Positions 24,127 to 34,974 of a stretch of DNA of 64,000 bases are shown piece by piece. This DNA comes from Alligator mississippiensis (taxonomy: Eukaryota; Chordata; Crocodylia; Alligatoridae): NCBI RefSeq assembly GCF_030867095.1, contig NC_081830.1:35261832-35325831 (forward strand). Direction: 5' to 3'. Below the pieces are notes generated by a model. It was not told where the DNA came from. It searched no databases and saw nothing but the letters and a program-made list of their open reading frames with translations. The position numbers and the translations under genes are program-made. Positions within the stretch are counted from its first letter, which is position 1. The number at the start of each line of letters is the position of its first letter.

Positions 24127-24756
24127 TAGGGCTATGCAAAGCTTTGGTTCACAATTTGATTCAGAGAAGATTAGGCCTGATTTGGAGGCCAAATATCTGA
24201 ATCTGAATCGAATCACTCTAAGCTTAAAAGTTTCCGAATCTATTCGAAGCCTCCAAATCGATTCAGAAAAGATTCAGGAAAGATTCAGAGGTTTGGAGGT
24301 AGTGTTTCGGGGAAACAGAAACTTAGAAATGGGAAGGAGAGTGGGGCAGGGTGGGCAAAGGACTGACATCTCTAGCTGGCCAGTGAATGTGATTTCTCCC
24401 TGAGTCCCCTTCCAATCACAATGTCTCAGGGAGGGACATAGAAACAAAATAAAAGCCTCTGTCTGCAGGTTTTCTGTGCCTTTTGTGAGCTGTTTCACCT
24501 GAGTGAGCAACAGTGTTTGAAAAGTACTGGACTGGCTTGGCTTCCTAGTCAGTCACCTGCTCCTTTTTGCTCTTAGAAAGGATTGGATAGGATATAGCTT
24601 AGCTTAGCTTAGAACCCCTCTACTTTACTTATCCAATTCAGAAAATACTATATATAGTTATTCATAATCAATCATCATACCAGTTCAATGCATTACCTGA
24701 ATCACACTACATACAATGCACAGTAAAAAAAAACACACGACACAGAAGAAGAAGTA

Positions 24757-25108
24757 GTTTCATAGTTTCATAGTTGGTAGGGTCAGAAGGGACCTGAGCA
24801 GATCATCAAATCCAACCCCCTGCCATGGGCAGGAAAGAATGCTGGGGTCAAATGACCCCAGCTAGGTGATTATCTAGCCTCCTTTTGAAGATCCCCAGGG
24901 TAGAAGCGAGCATCAATTACCTTGGAAGTTGGTTCTAGATCCTAGCTGCCCTGACTGTGAAGTAGTGCCTCCTGATATCTAGCCTGAATCTACCCTCAGT
25001 GAACTTATGGCCATTATTCCTTGTTACCCCCGGTAGTGCTCAGGGGAACAGGAAGTCTCCCATTGCCTGCTGATCCCCCTTGGCCAGTTTATAAATGGCA
25101 CATTAGTT
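24757..25108 (-). mobile_element. CR1 LINE 3' end nested in a hAT
   Basis: The minus-strand 3' tail (GTTTCATA units at 24757-24775) is followed by the CR1 3' UTR word CCAACCCCCTGCCATGGGCA and, rightwards, the C-terminal coding remnants (GGAAGTTGGTTCTAGATCC; TTATGGCCATTATTCC). It is flanked by related sequences: TATAGTTATTCATAATCAAT with CACAGAAGAAG at 24650-24755 on the left, and TATAGTTATTAATAATCAAT with CACAGAAGAAG at 25155-25245 on the right. Confidence 0.88.
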
Positions 25109-25214
25109 GCACATTCATGTTCATAATTCATATATCACATCACAGAAGAAGACACCAGATATAGTTATTAATAATCAATCAATAATCATCGAAGCAGAGT
25201 CCACACACAACACA

Positions 25215-25606
25215 GAGTGAAGAAAACACACAACACAGAAGAAGTCAGACACACATACATATTTTGCAGCACAGGAAAGATTAATATGAAGTGTGCTGGA
25301 AAGGAAGGTGCCAGGTCTTCTGGCAGGGGAGGGACAGGGGCTAGAGTGAGTAAGGGGAGAGCTAGAGTGGCAAGTTCCTGCTCCACGCCAAACATCATCT
25401 TCCCTAGCAGCTGTGAGGCATCTGCTGCCAGTGGAAGGAAGGAGGTGGGAGAAGTACCTGACATCCCTGCACCTGCACCACCTCCTCTAACTCCAGAAAT
25501 AGGCACCAGAAGCAGGATGACCATCTCCTCCACCCCAATTTCATCTCCCAGTGTGAGCTTCCCACTGCCAGAGGAGAAGCTGGAGCTGGAACCAGGGGAC
25601 CTGAGC
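25215..25606 (+). repeat. Internal block R of the hAT family, copy 1
   Basis: The block from AAAGATTAATATGAAG to GACCTGAG matches 43700-44041 in direct orientation at roughly 80-85% by eye. It lies in a 180-codon plus-strand frame (25217-25759) containing PISSPSVSFPLPEEKLELEP. Conservation between two copies suggests it was once part of a longer autonomous element, perhaps near the 5' coding region of a transposase. No DDE or BED motif is visible. Confidence 0.6.
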
Positions 25607-26697
25607 GGCTCGGCTAAAGCAATGTGGGTGACCAAGGAGGATATATATATATATATACACACACACAATGAGAGATCAAAGATGACAAAAATTTGGTATA
25701 AAGGAAGTCATGGAAAATCTGTATATTGGGATAGAAAGCCAGATTTTTTGCATGCTTGATGATGCAAAGGTATATACTTTTGTATCACAAGCTAATGTGT
25801 AACTCATAGTTCTTCTTTAGGATTGGAGATGGTAATATGATACAATTCAGTGTCAAAGGGAAGCAAATTACTTATGGATTTTGCTGTTGGCTACATCTCA
25901 GGAGAGGTGATGTAACTGACCAATCATAGCAGCAAACCTACCACCCAGAGAGTCACAAGAACAGTTAAGAAGGGAGGAGTTTTTTAAAGCAGATTGTGCA
26001 GTTAGAGCTCTTAAGCACAGTGATGTTCTGGAAGCCTCAGGAAAATATATTCTGGACTTGTGATTCATTTTTAGTTGATAGTTTTTTCAATATTGCCATA
26101 ACCAACACCATGCAAAAGAGTAACAAGGGCACTATAACTTTGTGGTTCTATTTAGCTGCTGCAGATTGTTAGGATTTGCACCACTGAATTAACACCAGTT
26201 CTGGACAGTGAGTTGTGGACCCTGGAGCCATGTACTGAGCCACAGAATTAGCAGAAAGCAGGGAACATCAGAGAAGGATGAGAACCCCTAGTTCTGTATA
26301 TACCAGTAGAAGACAAAGACATTGATAAAAAGATGGCTGATGGAAGCATAGATACATAGATAGGAAGACAGAACAAAAGGAAAAAGAAAGGTGATAAAGA
26401 AGGAGTGAAACACAACAATTTCTTTGCACAGCCCTTGCAGAATTCCCATGTCAGCACTTCCTCAGCTTCTTGAATAACTAATGTGCTGTAAGTACATAAA
26501 ACTTTATACTACCTTCTCTGAATTTATATTTATATTTATTATCTTTATTATTGTTAATAACAATAAAAATCTCTCACAATCAAATCTGTTGTTTGGATTG
26601 TACTGAAAGACTCAGTTAAACCACTACCTGTACCTTTTATTAATTTCAGGTTCTTAAAATTCTAAAAGAGATGGTGGAAAAGCATTGTTCTGGGTAG

Positions 26698-27676
26698 TAG
26701 GCCTGTGAGAAGTGGCTAGTATTTGCTTCCAATTCGGATATGGCTGATTCGGGGGACAGTGATTCTACTCAGTGACTCGAATCACTGTCCCAATTCAATT
26801 TTGCTGGATCTCCAAATCTCCAAATTGGGAATCAGCCAGGCCAGGCCAGGCCAATCCCTTACCCCTCTTCCAGCCCACCCCAGCTTCAGGCACTTGTTTT
26901 AAAAAAAAATCCCTGGCTCACTGGGTGCTGCCAGGTAGGGGAGGTGGGGGACTTTGCACAAACCCCCGATCCCCCTTCACTCCCCCAGTCCCCCCATGGG
27001 TGCCCTGTCCAGACCAGCTCTGACTGTTTAAGAAGAAAAACAAAACCCCCCAAAACCCCAGACTCACTGCTCCTGCTGCCCCACACCATGTTGGGGGCTC
27101 TGTGCAAGCCCCTGAAGCCCCGAGTCTGCTGAAGAAGTGGTGATTCCTGGCTTTTCTCCTTTTTTTTTTTCTTACAAGGCCAGAGCCGGCCCAGGGGGGG
27201 CACCCGTGGGGGGGCTGGGGAGCAGGGGAGGGATCGGGGGCTCATGACAGAGCCCTCCCCATGCAGCAGAGAGAAATGGGGGGCAGCGGGGATCGCCCCC
27301 CACACCCAGCAGCACCCGCTGAGCAGCAGGGCTTTTCTTTAAAGTTTTGAGATAGGGCAGTGGGGGCAGCCATGGTGGGGCTGGGGGGAGCAGGAGGTGG
27401 TCATGGGGGCTTGCAGAGCCCCCATGGTCCCCTCTACCCTGCCCCACCCCCAGTACTTACCAGCTCAGAGTCCGGCTGCAGCTCCCTGCTGCAGCCACCG
27501 GGGACTGCCCGAATCCTCAAAGCTCTTCGAATCTTTTCAGAAGATTTGAAGAGCTTTAAATCAATTCAGACCTTTAAATTGGTCCCCTGATTTGATTCGA
27601 ATTTGGAGATCCAGTCACTATATCGGGCCAAATCTCCTCTGAATTGAATCAACACCCAAAGCTTCACACAGCCCTA
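26698..27676. mobile_element. Complete 979-bp non-autonomous hAT in the left arm
   Basis: The termini are TAGGCCTGTGAGAAG and CTTCACACAGCCCTA (imperfect inverted repeats). The flanking 8-mers CTGGGTAG (26690-26697) and CTAGGTAG (27677-27684) agree at 7 of 8 positions. A subterminal perfect 13-bp stem, GGGACAGTGATTC (26753-26765) with GAATCACTGTCCC (26779-26791), has a 13-nt loop. The interior is G/C-rich with no transposase. In the right arm only about the first 40 bp and the TSD survive (48072-48120). Confidence 0.9.
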
Positions 27677-29559
27677 CTAGGTAGTACTATTTTTATATTT
27701 TTCTGTCTATATATCTAATAAAACATTTACATGTAGGTATCATTAGTATGATTATATTCTACTACCAGTTTTTGTTGTTGTTTGTTTATACGTTTTAATG
27801 AAGACAAGATGGCAAACATTTATTTAAGCAGTCATGGAAACCTTGAGCTAGATTGACTTGAAGATATCTAGTCTGTGCATGAAACCAAAGCAGAACAAAA
27901 AAATGCCTGCATCATCCAACCCAAATGCTTGTCTAATCCATTTTTGGAAAAAAGCTTGTTACTTAGGGCATAAAAGGGCTGTTCAGTTATGAGCAGAACT
28001 GTCTACAGTAAAACACCTTTTAGCCAAATAACCTAGTGGGGTACCTGCTGAGGGAGTAGACAACCAGATTGTAGCTCCACCTCTAGAGGAAAGTTAAACA
28101 AAGCAGTCTAATCAGCAGCCTAAAATAATGAGGGCCAAACTTTGTGCCAAGCATGCCACAAATTAAGCCCTACTCCTTCCCCAATTGCCTTTAAAGTCCT
28201 CTTCTCCAGCATGATCTGCAGCTCTGCTTTCTTTTCCCAGCCCTATCCACAGCCGTGCTACATGCTCCTCTCTGATCTGCCATGTGCCACATACAGAAGC
28301 TGCCTGTGCCTCTTGTGGCACACGTGCCTCAGGTTGACCAGTCCTGATCTAGACACTCACTTGATTGTCCCTGGTCTCCCGTTTCCAGCGTACTATCTCA
28401 AGAACAAAAAATTAGCATCATAGTAGTTTGCTAGGAGCCCAATTTCCTTAACAAGTCTTAGATAAACTGAATGCCATTCAGTTTGACAGTTAGTCACCTG
28501 AACTGAAAAAAATAGAAGCTCAGAGTTTGGATCATATGTTGAGTAACTACAACAACCCCTTGTCACAAATCCCACTAATCTGCAGAATGATTTCCATTAA
28601 AAAATAATGCCTATGGACCACTCCTATTGAATATGCTCCATACACTATCGCAGGCAGTGCTTTATCACAAACTTCTTGAAAGAGTAAACATTTTTAGTTA
28701 TGCAGTTACTTAGACAGCACTTATGTAAGTGAAACAAGAGTTTACAATTATCCATAAATGTTTCATTAAAAAAAGTGGTGCCTTAAAACCACCCAGCCAC
28801 TCATCATTCAAGCTACAAGGACAATTTCCAATAAAATCTTTTACAAAAGGAAATGAAATGTTCAAGGCCATGTAAAATGTGTTCTTTTCTCAGAAATCTT
28901 TATTATTTTTTCATCAGAAAAAGTTATAATCTTTGATAGTTACTAGTTTTTCAGATTCTGGGGAAAAAAATAAAAACTACATTTCCAATATGTCTCCTAA
29001 TATATACTATAATATATTAAATATATAAACAAATATATAAATAAAGGTATACAAATCTCAGGTAGGTAGCATTCTCTCTATTGGAAATTAAAAAAAAAAA
29101 AAGAAATCTAAAAACACTTGTCGAAATCAATTAGCTTTCCAGTTGAAGTTAAAATATTAACAATTGTTATTTCTGTCTTGCAGAACACAGACGTTCCCAC
29201 CAGAGATCTAACATCAGCCCAAGTACAGAAAATTGACATGATAATGCATTGTCCTGGAGGTTCAGTTTTCCAGGTCTTGAACATCCTGAATTTAGTTCTG
29301 AGCCAAAGGAGGATGCAAGTTGGAAAATACAGAAGCTGACAATTCTGATCAAGTACTCATTAACTATACCCCTCTCCTGTCTAAAAGCCCACCTCTTTTC
29401 AGGGTTTATTCTGCTGCATAACATTTAAGTATCCTTCTTGAAATTGAGTTACAAAAAGGCATGTTGTCTCTTGTTTGGGTCAAGAATATGTCCTGAATTA
29501 TACTTGAGTAACCCATGTTAATATCTGTAGGACTCAACAAAGGTAACAAAGGGCAGAAC

Positions 29560-29584
29560 TGATTCTCTTTCATTCAATTCCAGA
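29560..29584 (+). promoter_or_regulatory. Probable splice acceptor just upstream of the OR coding exon
   Basis: TCTCTTTCATTCAATTCCAG ends about 16 bp before the first ATG. OR genes usually have their coding sequence in one exon preceded by a 5' UTR intron whose acceptor lies close to the ATG. The same sequence is kept in the right arm (46375-46395 reversed). Confidence 0.5.
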
Positions 29585-29598
29585 TTAGAACTAAAACG

Positions 29599-30537
29599 AT
29601 GATGTTAGTCAATCAAACAGCAATCACTGAGTTCATTCTTTTGGGATTCTCTAATCTCCACCAGTTCCAGCTTCTCCTTTTTTTGGTGATTCTCTTTATT
29701 TATACCATGAACCTGTTGGGGAATATTCTTATCATCCTTATTACAACGATAGATCCAGCTCTTTCCAGCCCTATGTACTTCTTTCTCTGCAATTTGTCCT
29801 TCCTGGAAGTCTGTTTCACATTAGTTGTTGTCCCCAAGTTGCTGGTGAATCTTATATCCAAGAATAAAGCAATCTCCTTCTCTGGGTGCATGACACAGAT
29901 GTTCTTCTTTTTCTTCTCTGGCACTGTAGAGTACTTCCTTCTGGCTGCCATGGCCTATGACCGCTATGTTGCTATATGCAATCCTTTGCGCTACAGTGTT
30001 ATTATGAAAAGGAGGGTTTGCATCCAACTAGTGCTGGTCTCATGGATCTCTGGATTTCCTGTGGGGATTGTGCAGATCACATGGCTTTTCACTTTCCCAT
30101 TCTGTGGGCCAAATGAAATGAATCACTTCTTTTGTGACAGTCCCCCTGTGTTGGAGCTGGTGTGTACAGATTCCTCTTTGTTTGAGATGTATGTCCTTGT
30201 GGCCACTATTATAATTATTGTGATCCCCTTTGTGCTGATCCTGGTATCCTATGCCTGTATCCTCTCCACTGTTCTGAAGATGAGGTCAGCAGAGGGACAA
30301 CGCAAAGCCTTTTCTACTTGCTCCTCTCATCTCATGGTGGTGACTCTGTTCTATGGCACAGGCAGTTTGACCTACATCCGGCCTAAAACCAGTTACTCCT
30401 CTGACACCAGAAAGCTATTATCTCTGTCCTACGCAGTCATTGTCCCTATGTTAAATCCTATTATCTACAGTCTGAGGAACAATGAGATGAAGCAGTCCCT
30501 GAGGAGAATACTCAGACGGAAATTATACGTATTCTAG
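29599..30537 (+). CDS. Intact olfactory receptor, class II, OR10A-like (312 aa)
   Basis: A seven-transmembrane odorant GPCR expected in the cilia of olfactory neurons, signalling through G-olf. Landmarks in order: N-glycosylation site NQT (residues 5-7), GN of TM1 (41-42), PMYFFL (58-63), the disulfide cysteine C97, MAYDRYVAIC (118-127), NHFFCD (175-180), SY of TM5 (217-218), [10 protein letters not shown] (236-245) and PMLNPIIYSLRN (283-294). The length is normal and nothing is missing. Two adjacent Met codons open the frame; either could start, and the second aligns better with family starts. The first two thirds lie within the left arm of an inverted duplication; its partner is the dead OR at 44043. 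The subfamily call (OR10A-like) is from sequence memory. Confidence 0.96.
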   Translation: MMLVNQTAITEFILLGFSNLHQFQLLLFLVILFIYTMNLLGNILIILITTIDPALSSPMYFFLCNLSFLEVCFTLVVVPKLLVNLISKNKAISFSGCMTQMFFFFFSGTVEYFLLAAMAYDRYVAICNPLRYSVIMKRRVCIQLVLVSWISGFPVGIVQITWLFTFPFCGPNEMNHFFCDSPPVLELVCTDSSLFEMYVLVATIIIIVIPFVLILVSYACILSTVLKMRSAEGQRKAFSTCSSHLMVVTLFYGTGSLTYIRPKTSYSSDTRKLLSLSYAVIVPMLNPIIYSLRNNEMKQSLRRILRRKLYVF

Positions 30538-31089
30538 TCATTTTCCTGTCATTCATTCTTCTAACATTAGTACATATTATAACTCAGTGCCTGGCCCTGG
30601 TTGAACAATATGGGGTTAAAAATGTGCCTATACATTGGAGGGGAAATCAGTGATATTAAGACTTGGTGTAATAGTACTGCTTTCTTTTCGCTTAGGCCCA
30701 ACAATATATGCATCAGTCTTAGATCAGAGCAGGCTTCAAATAGGATGATGCCAATCCTTTTTTCAAGAATTGCAAACAAACTACTGCTCTTGTCTCCCCA
30801 AGAGCAACTTCAAGAACTGATTGTAAGCATGGTCAAGACACACAGCATTTGCTCTTGTTGCTCTTGCCTCTCCTTTTTTCTCAGAAGGAGATGTGAGATC
30901 CACTACATAATATCTTGAATATATAGGGCTAAGTGTAACACAGCCTCTTCCAAAGTCAACAATTGTTCACATGCTGAAAAAAAGAAATCAATATACTCTA
31001 TATAACAATACTAGTCTGTCACATGTATTATTTTGTTGCTGTAAGAAAGATAATGAAAATAAAAGTTACTCCTTGCACTCTTATATTTG
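30538..31089. other. Downstream flank of the intact OR
   Basis: No gene is recognised. The inverted duplication stops within the OR, so this 3' flank has no counterpart in the right arm. An AATAAA lies at about 31057 in AGATAATGAAAATAAAAG, a possible but distant polyadenylation signal. Confidence 0.35.
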
Positions 31090-31645
31090 TGACATATCAT
31101 AGGAACATAAAATCATAGGAGAGTACAGATGAAAGGGATCTCATAAGATCATCTCTTCCATCCCCCTGCTAAAAGTGGATAATTCCTGACTAAACCATCC
31201 CAACCAAGTGCCTGTCTAACCTGCTTTTGAAAATTTCCAGGGATGGAGACTCCACAAAAAAATATCTACGTAGTTTGTTCCAATGCCTGACCACCATCAT
31301 AGTCAGAAAGTTTCTCTTAATCTTCAACCTAAATATCCTCTGATGCAGCTTGAGCCCATTGCTGCTCGTCCTGTTCCCTATGGCAACAGAGAAAAGCCCA
31401 CCTCCATCCACTCTGTAATCTCCCTCCCTGCCCTGAGCCTTCTCTTCTGCAGGCTAAATATCCCTAGTTATTCAGCCTTTCCTCATAAGTCTTATTTCCC
31501 AGGCCCATGATCATTTTTGTTGCCCTGTGCTGGACTCTTTCCAAACTGTCCACATCCTTCTTGAACTGTGGGGACCAAAACTAGACACAGTACTCCAAGT
31601 GAGGCCTCACCAGAGCTGAATAGAGTAGAAAAATCACTTTTCTTT
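31090..31645 (-). mobile_element. CR1 LINE 3' part, minus strand
   Basis: The 3' tail (TCATAGGA units, about 31098-31122) leads rightwards into C-terminal RT sequence. The frame at 31190-31411 encodes LFSVAIGNRTSSNGLKLHQR and ETFLTMMVV-like words ending in LDRHLVGMV. Beyond 31500 come the thumb-region words seen at nucleotide level (TTGAACTGTGGGGACC; CAGTACTCCAAGTGAGGCCT). It is followed at once by another CR1. Confidence 0.85.
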
Positions 31646-33650
31646 ATTTGCAAGTGACACTGTGTGCCTACAGAAGTTTAAGGGAACCCAACAGACTTCA
31701 GGCAGACGCCTGCTCAAAACAGGACCATCCCCAACTAGATCATTCCAGCCAAATTTTGTCTAGTCGTATCTCACAAACCTCCAAGGACAGAGAGTCCACA
31801 ACCTCTCTGGGTAACCTGTTCCAGTGTTTTACTACCCTGCTAGTGATAAAGTTATTCCTGATATCTAACTTAGACTTCCCTTGCTGAAACTTGAGATCTC
31901 TAGTCCTTATTCTGTCATCTGCCACCACTGAGAACAGTCTAGCTCCATCCTCTTTTTAACCACCCTTCAGGTAGTTGAAAACTGCTATTAAATCCCCACT
32001 TAGTCATCTCGTTCAAAATAAATAAGCCCAGTTCCCTTAGTCTCTGCTGATAAGTCATGTCCCCCAGCCCCCTCACCATTTTTGTTGCCCTCCGCTGGAC
32101 TCTCTTCAATTTGTTTACATCTATTATGTAGTTGGGGCCCCAAAACTGGACATAGTACTCCAGGTGTGGCCTCACCAATGCTGAATAGAGGGAAAGAATC
32201 ACTTCCCTTGCTCGGCTGGTAAAGCTTCTACCAGTGCAGTCCAGTATGCTGTTAGCTTTCTTGGCAAAAAGGGCATACTGTTGGTTCATATTCAGCGTAT
32301 TGTCCACTGTAACCTCCAGGTCATTTTCTGCATTGGTATTACTTAGCCAGTCAGTCCCCAAGCTGTTCCAATGCATGGAATTGTTCTGTCCTCAATGCAA
32401 GACTTTGCACCGTATTGAACCTCATGAGATTTCTTTTGTTGCAATCCTTCAATTTGTTCAGGTCTCTCTGAATCCTAGATTTACCTTCCAGTGTATCTAC
32501 TACTCCCCCCAGCTTGATGACATCTGCAAACATTCTGAGGGCACACTCCATCCTATTGTCCAGGTCGTTAATGAAGATATTGAACAAAGCCAGCCCCAGG
32601 GCCAACCCCTAGGGCACTCTGTTTGATACCAACTGTCAAGTAAAGCTCAAGCCATTGATTACTACCCTTTGAGTCTGACAATCTAGCCAGTTTTCTACCC
32701 ACCTTGCAGACCATTCATCCATTCCATACTTCCTTAGCTTGCTTGTGAGAATGTTGTGGGAGACTGCATCAAAAGCCTTGCTAAATTCAAGGTATATCAC
32801 GTCTGCTGCTCTTCCTACATCCAGAGAGCAAGTCATATCATCATAGAAGGCAATCATGTTGGTTAGGTATGACTTGAACTTGGTTGCTGACTTTTCCTAA
32901 TTACCTTCTTCTCCAAGTGCTTAGGAATGGATTCCTTGAGGACCTTCTCTATGATTTTTCCAAGGACTGAGGTGAGGCTGAACAGTGTGTAGATGCCTGA
33001 ATCCTCCTCCTTACTTTTCTTAAAGATGGGTAGTGTATTTGTCCTTTCCCAATCATCTAGGACATCCTCCAATTGCCATGAGTTTCCAAAGATAATGACC
33101 AGAGGATCTGCAATCACATCAGCTATCTCCCTCAGTATCCTTTGGTGCATCATGTCTGGCCCCATGGATTTGTAAACAGTAAATATCCAGATTTTCTAAA
33201 TAGTCCAAAATCTGTTCTTTTACCACAGTTGGCTGCTCACCTCCTCCCCAAGCTGTGCTGCCAGGTACAATAATCTGGGAGCTATGCAATAATCTGGAAG
33301 CTGACCTTCCCTGTAAAGACTGAGGTGAAAAAGGCATTGAGTACTTCAGCCTTTTCCATATCATTTATCACTGGGTTGCTTCTCCCATTCAGTAAGGGAT
33401 CTTACTTACCCTGATCTTCCTCTTGTTGCTGTCATACTTGTAGAAACCCTTCCTGTTACCCTTCTCATCCCTTGATAGCTGCAACTCCAATTTTGCTGTG
33501 GCCTTCCTGATTTCATTCCAGCATGCCCAAACAATACTCTTTTATTCTGCCATAGTAGTTTGTTCAAGCTTCCCTTTTGTGTTTTAGCTCACTGAAAAGT
33601 TTCCTGCTAAGGCAAACTGGTCCTCTGTCATACTTGCTACTGTTCTGTGC
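31646..33650 (-). mobile_element. CR1 LINE, long RT region, minus strand
   Basis: Several minus-strand frames give ordered RT domains from right to left. MGPDMMHQRILREIADVI and TNTLPIFKKSKEEDSGIYT lie at 32863-33165 (fingers). DVIYLEFSKAFDAVSHNIL follows at 32636-32857 (first catalytic region). FNIFINDLDNRMECALRMFAD comes at 32351-32605. ILSLYSALVRPHLEYYVQFWG and KRVQRRATKMVRGL (thumb) lie at 31939-32376. Beyond 33370 the nucleotide pattern continues as CR1 toward an endonuclease-RT linker. Multiple frame changes indicate an old copy. The boundary with the CR1 to its left is approximate. Confidence 0.9.
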
Positions 33651-34974
33651 ATCAGAGCACATCAGAATCTCCCTTTGGATACACAGCTGGGATGAAGAAC
33701 CATGTCTGGAAGGGATAGCCATGGTTACCTGAACAAACAGAAAGGGAGACATCCGTGAGAATGAGGCCTTGCCTATCTGGACAGTGCTTGCCTAGCCCAG
33801 TACCTTCTGCAGACCAGCCTGAGTAATATTCTAGTGCACTCAGGTGCAGGGCCCATACTCCTCTGGTGGAGGATATAGAGGGGGAGCTCATTACCTAGCA
33901 GACAGCTGAGTGAAAATTTCCTGCAACAGATGCACCTCAAGAGAAATTACTGGGACCACATGGAGGTATCATGCATTGCTGGCCCTAGTAACCTGGTGAT
34001 AACATTGGTGAAGTTGGTGGAAGCACTGGTGGCCATCATCATCATTTTCATGCTTTTGGTAAAGTGAGTACTGACAAATAAACAGGATTCTAAGGATTCT
34101 ATGGGATCTTCTGTGCATTGCTGTGTGTGCCATACACAAAACTCAGATCTGGTAAGACATTGCCAGTTTGCAAGAACTCTTGCCTATGACATCTCTGGGC
34201 ACTGAGTTTTTCAGGGAATATGATGGATTCCAGGGAATGTAGAATGATGGAGTTCAGAAGCTATTTCAGGTTCCTAGAGACTGTGCATTGACTGTCTCAT
34301 ATGCTTTAGGCAGCCATCCTTTGCAAGGAGACTGAAGCTCAGGAAATAATGAACTTGTTGGGCAGTGAAAGGGCAAGGTTGGTGTGGTAGAAGGCCTCCA
34401 GACTGCTCCACAACAGGACCCAAAGGTATCTGGAGAAGTATCTAGAAGTATATGGCATCCACTATGAGGCTACAATGCTACTGCCTATATGGCTATAGCC
34501 ATGGACAGGCTGGCCACATGGTCAAGCACAGGACTGCCCTTGTGCAGTATGGAGCCACTGAATTGCAAGGACAATTCCAGGGTAACGTCATATTCCACTT
34601 TTGGCCATTTTCCCCCCAATCCTTCTCTGACAGTATCACACTGCTCACTAGTCAAGAGGCTGATTACCTGTTACCCCCCAAAGGTTGCCTTCCAGCCTCC
34701 CAGTATTTTCTGTCTATATACACATGATTTCTGGTCCATGGATGGGTACTCAGGCTGTCCCAAGCCTGTCCTTATGTGACCCTACATCCCCCACTTATCC
34801 CTTTTAGTACTAATGTGCTCCTTCAACCTCAAGTCCCTACAGCTATTCCACATCCCTTATACCTATTTCTTTCTGGGGTCTCCCTTGCCCATATCTGTCA
34901 CACTGCCTGATTTTTAGTCTCTGCTTCTCTTTTTTTATACATTTACACAGGGCCCCCAGATCCCCTTATATGCA
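33651..34974. other. Gene-free stretch
   Basis: No domain or repeat was recognised on either strand. Open frames such as 34452-34779 are short and without homology I can name. Confidence 0.4.

Larger units (their letters stand above)
24127..25606. mobile_element. hAT element, left terminus present, right end lost; hosts a nested CR1
   Basis: It begins TAGGGCTATGCAAAGC, matching the terminal repeats of the hAT family at 26698 and 9527. A subterminal region rich in GATTCAGA/AATCGATTC words follows. A CR1 3' end (24757-25108) is nested inside. The internal block 25215-25606 recurs at 43700-44041, and both copies stop at the same word (GGAACCAGG then ACCTGAG). No right terminal repeat is found; the next sequence is a (TA)n(CA)n tract and the left arm of the inverted duplication. 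Confidence 0.7.
25650..30170 (+). repeat. Left arm of a large inverted duplication
   Basis: From the (TA)n(CA)n tract at about 25640-25668 to codon ~190 of the OR gene, this segment is matched in reverse complement by 49138 down to 44043. Identity by eye is about 98-99% at 25980-26690, about 97% at 28390-28640 and about 93% at 29200-29600, with small indels. The arm carries one complete hAT (26698-27676) that is mostly deleted from the other arm, and it lacks the hAT at 44229-46345. The arms are separated by about 13.9 kb. Confidence 0.95.

Noticed and set aside
25217-25759. 180-codon plus-strand open frame
   Set aside because: It overlaps hAT block R and then runs through a TA/CA microsatellite into the duplication arm. 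The matching block at 43700 has stops in that frame. A transposon remnant, not a host gene.
26248-26457. 69-codon frame translated identically in both duplication arms (also 48347-48556)
   Set aside because: The identity follows from the near-identical DNA of the arms. There is no domain, no codon bias and no splice context, so conservation is not evidence of coding here.
33651-34974. Candidate DNA-transposon transposase region
   Set aside because: No catalytic motifs, terminal repeats or convincing frames were found on either strand.
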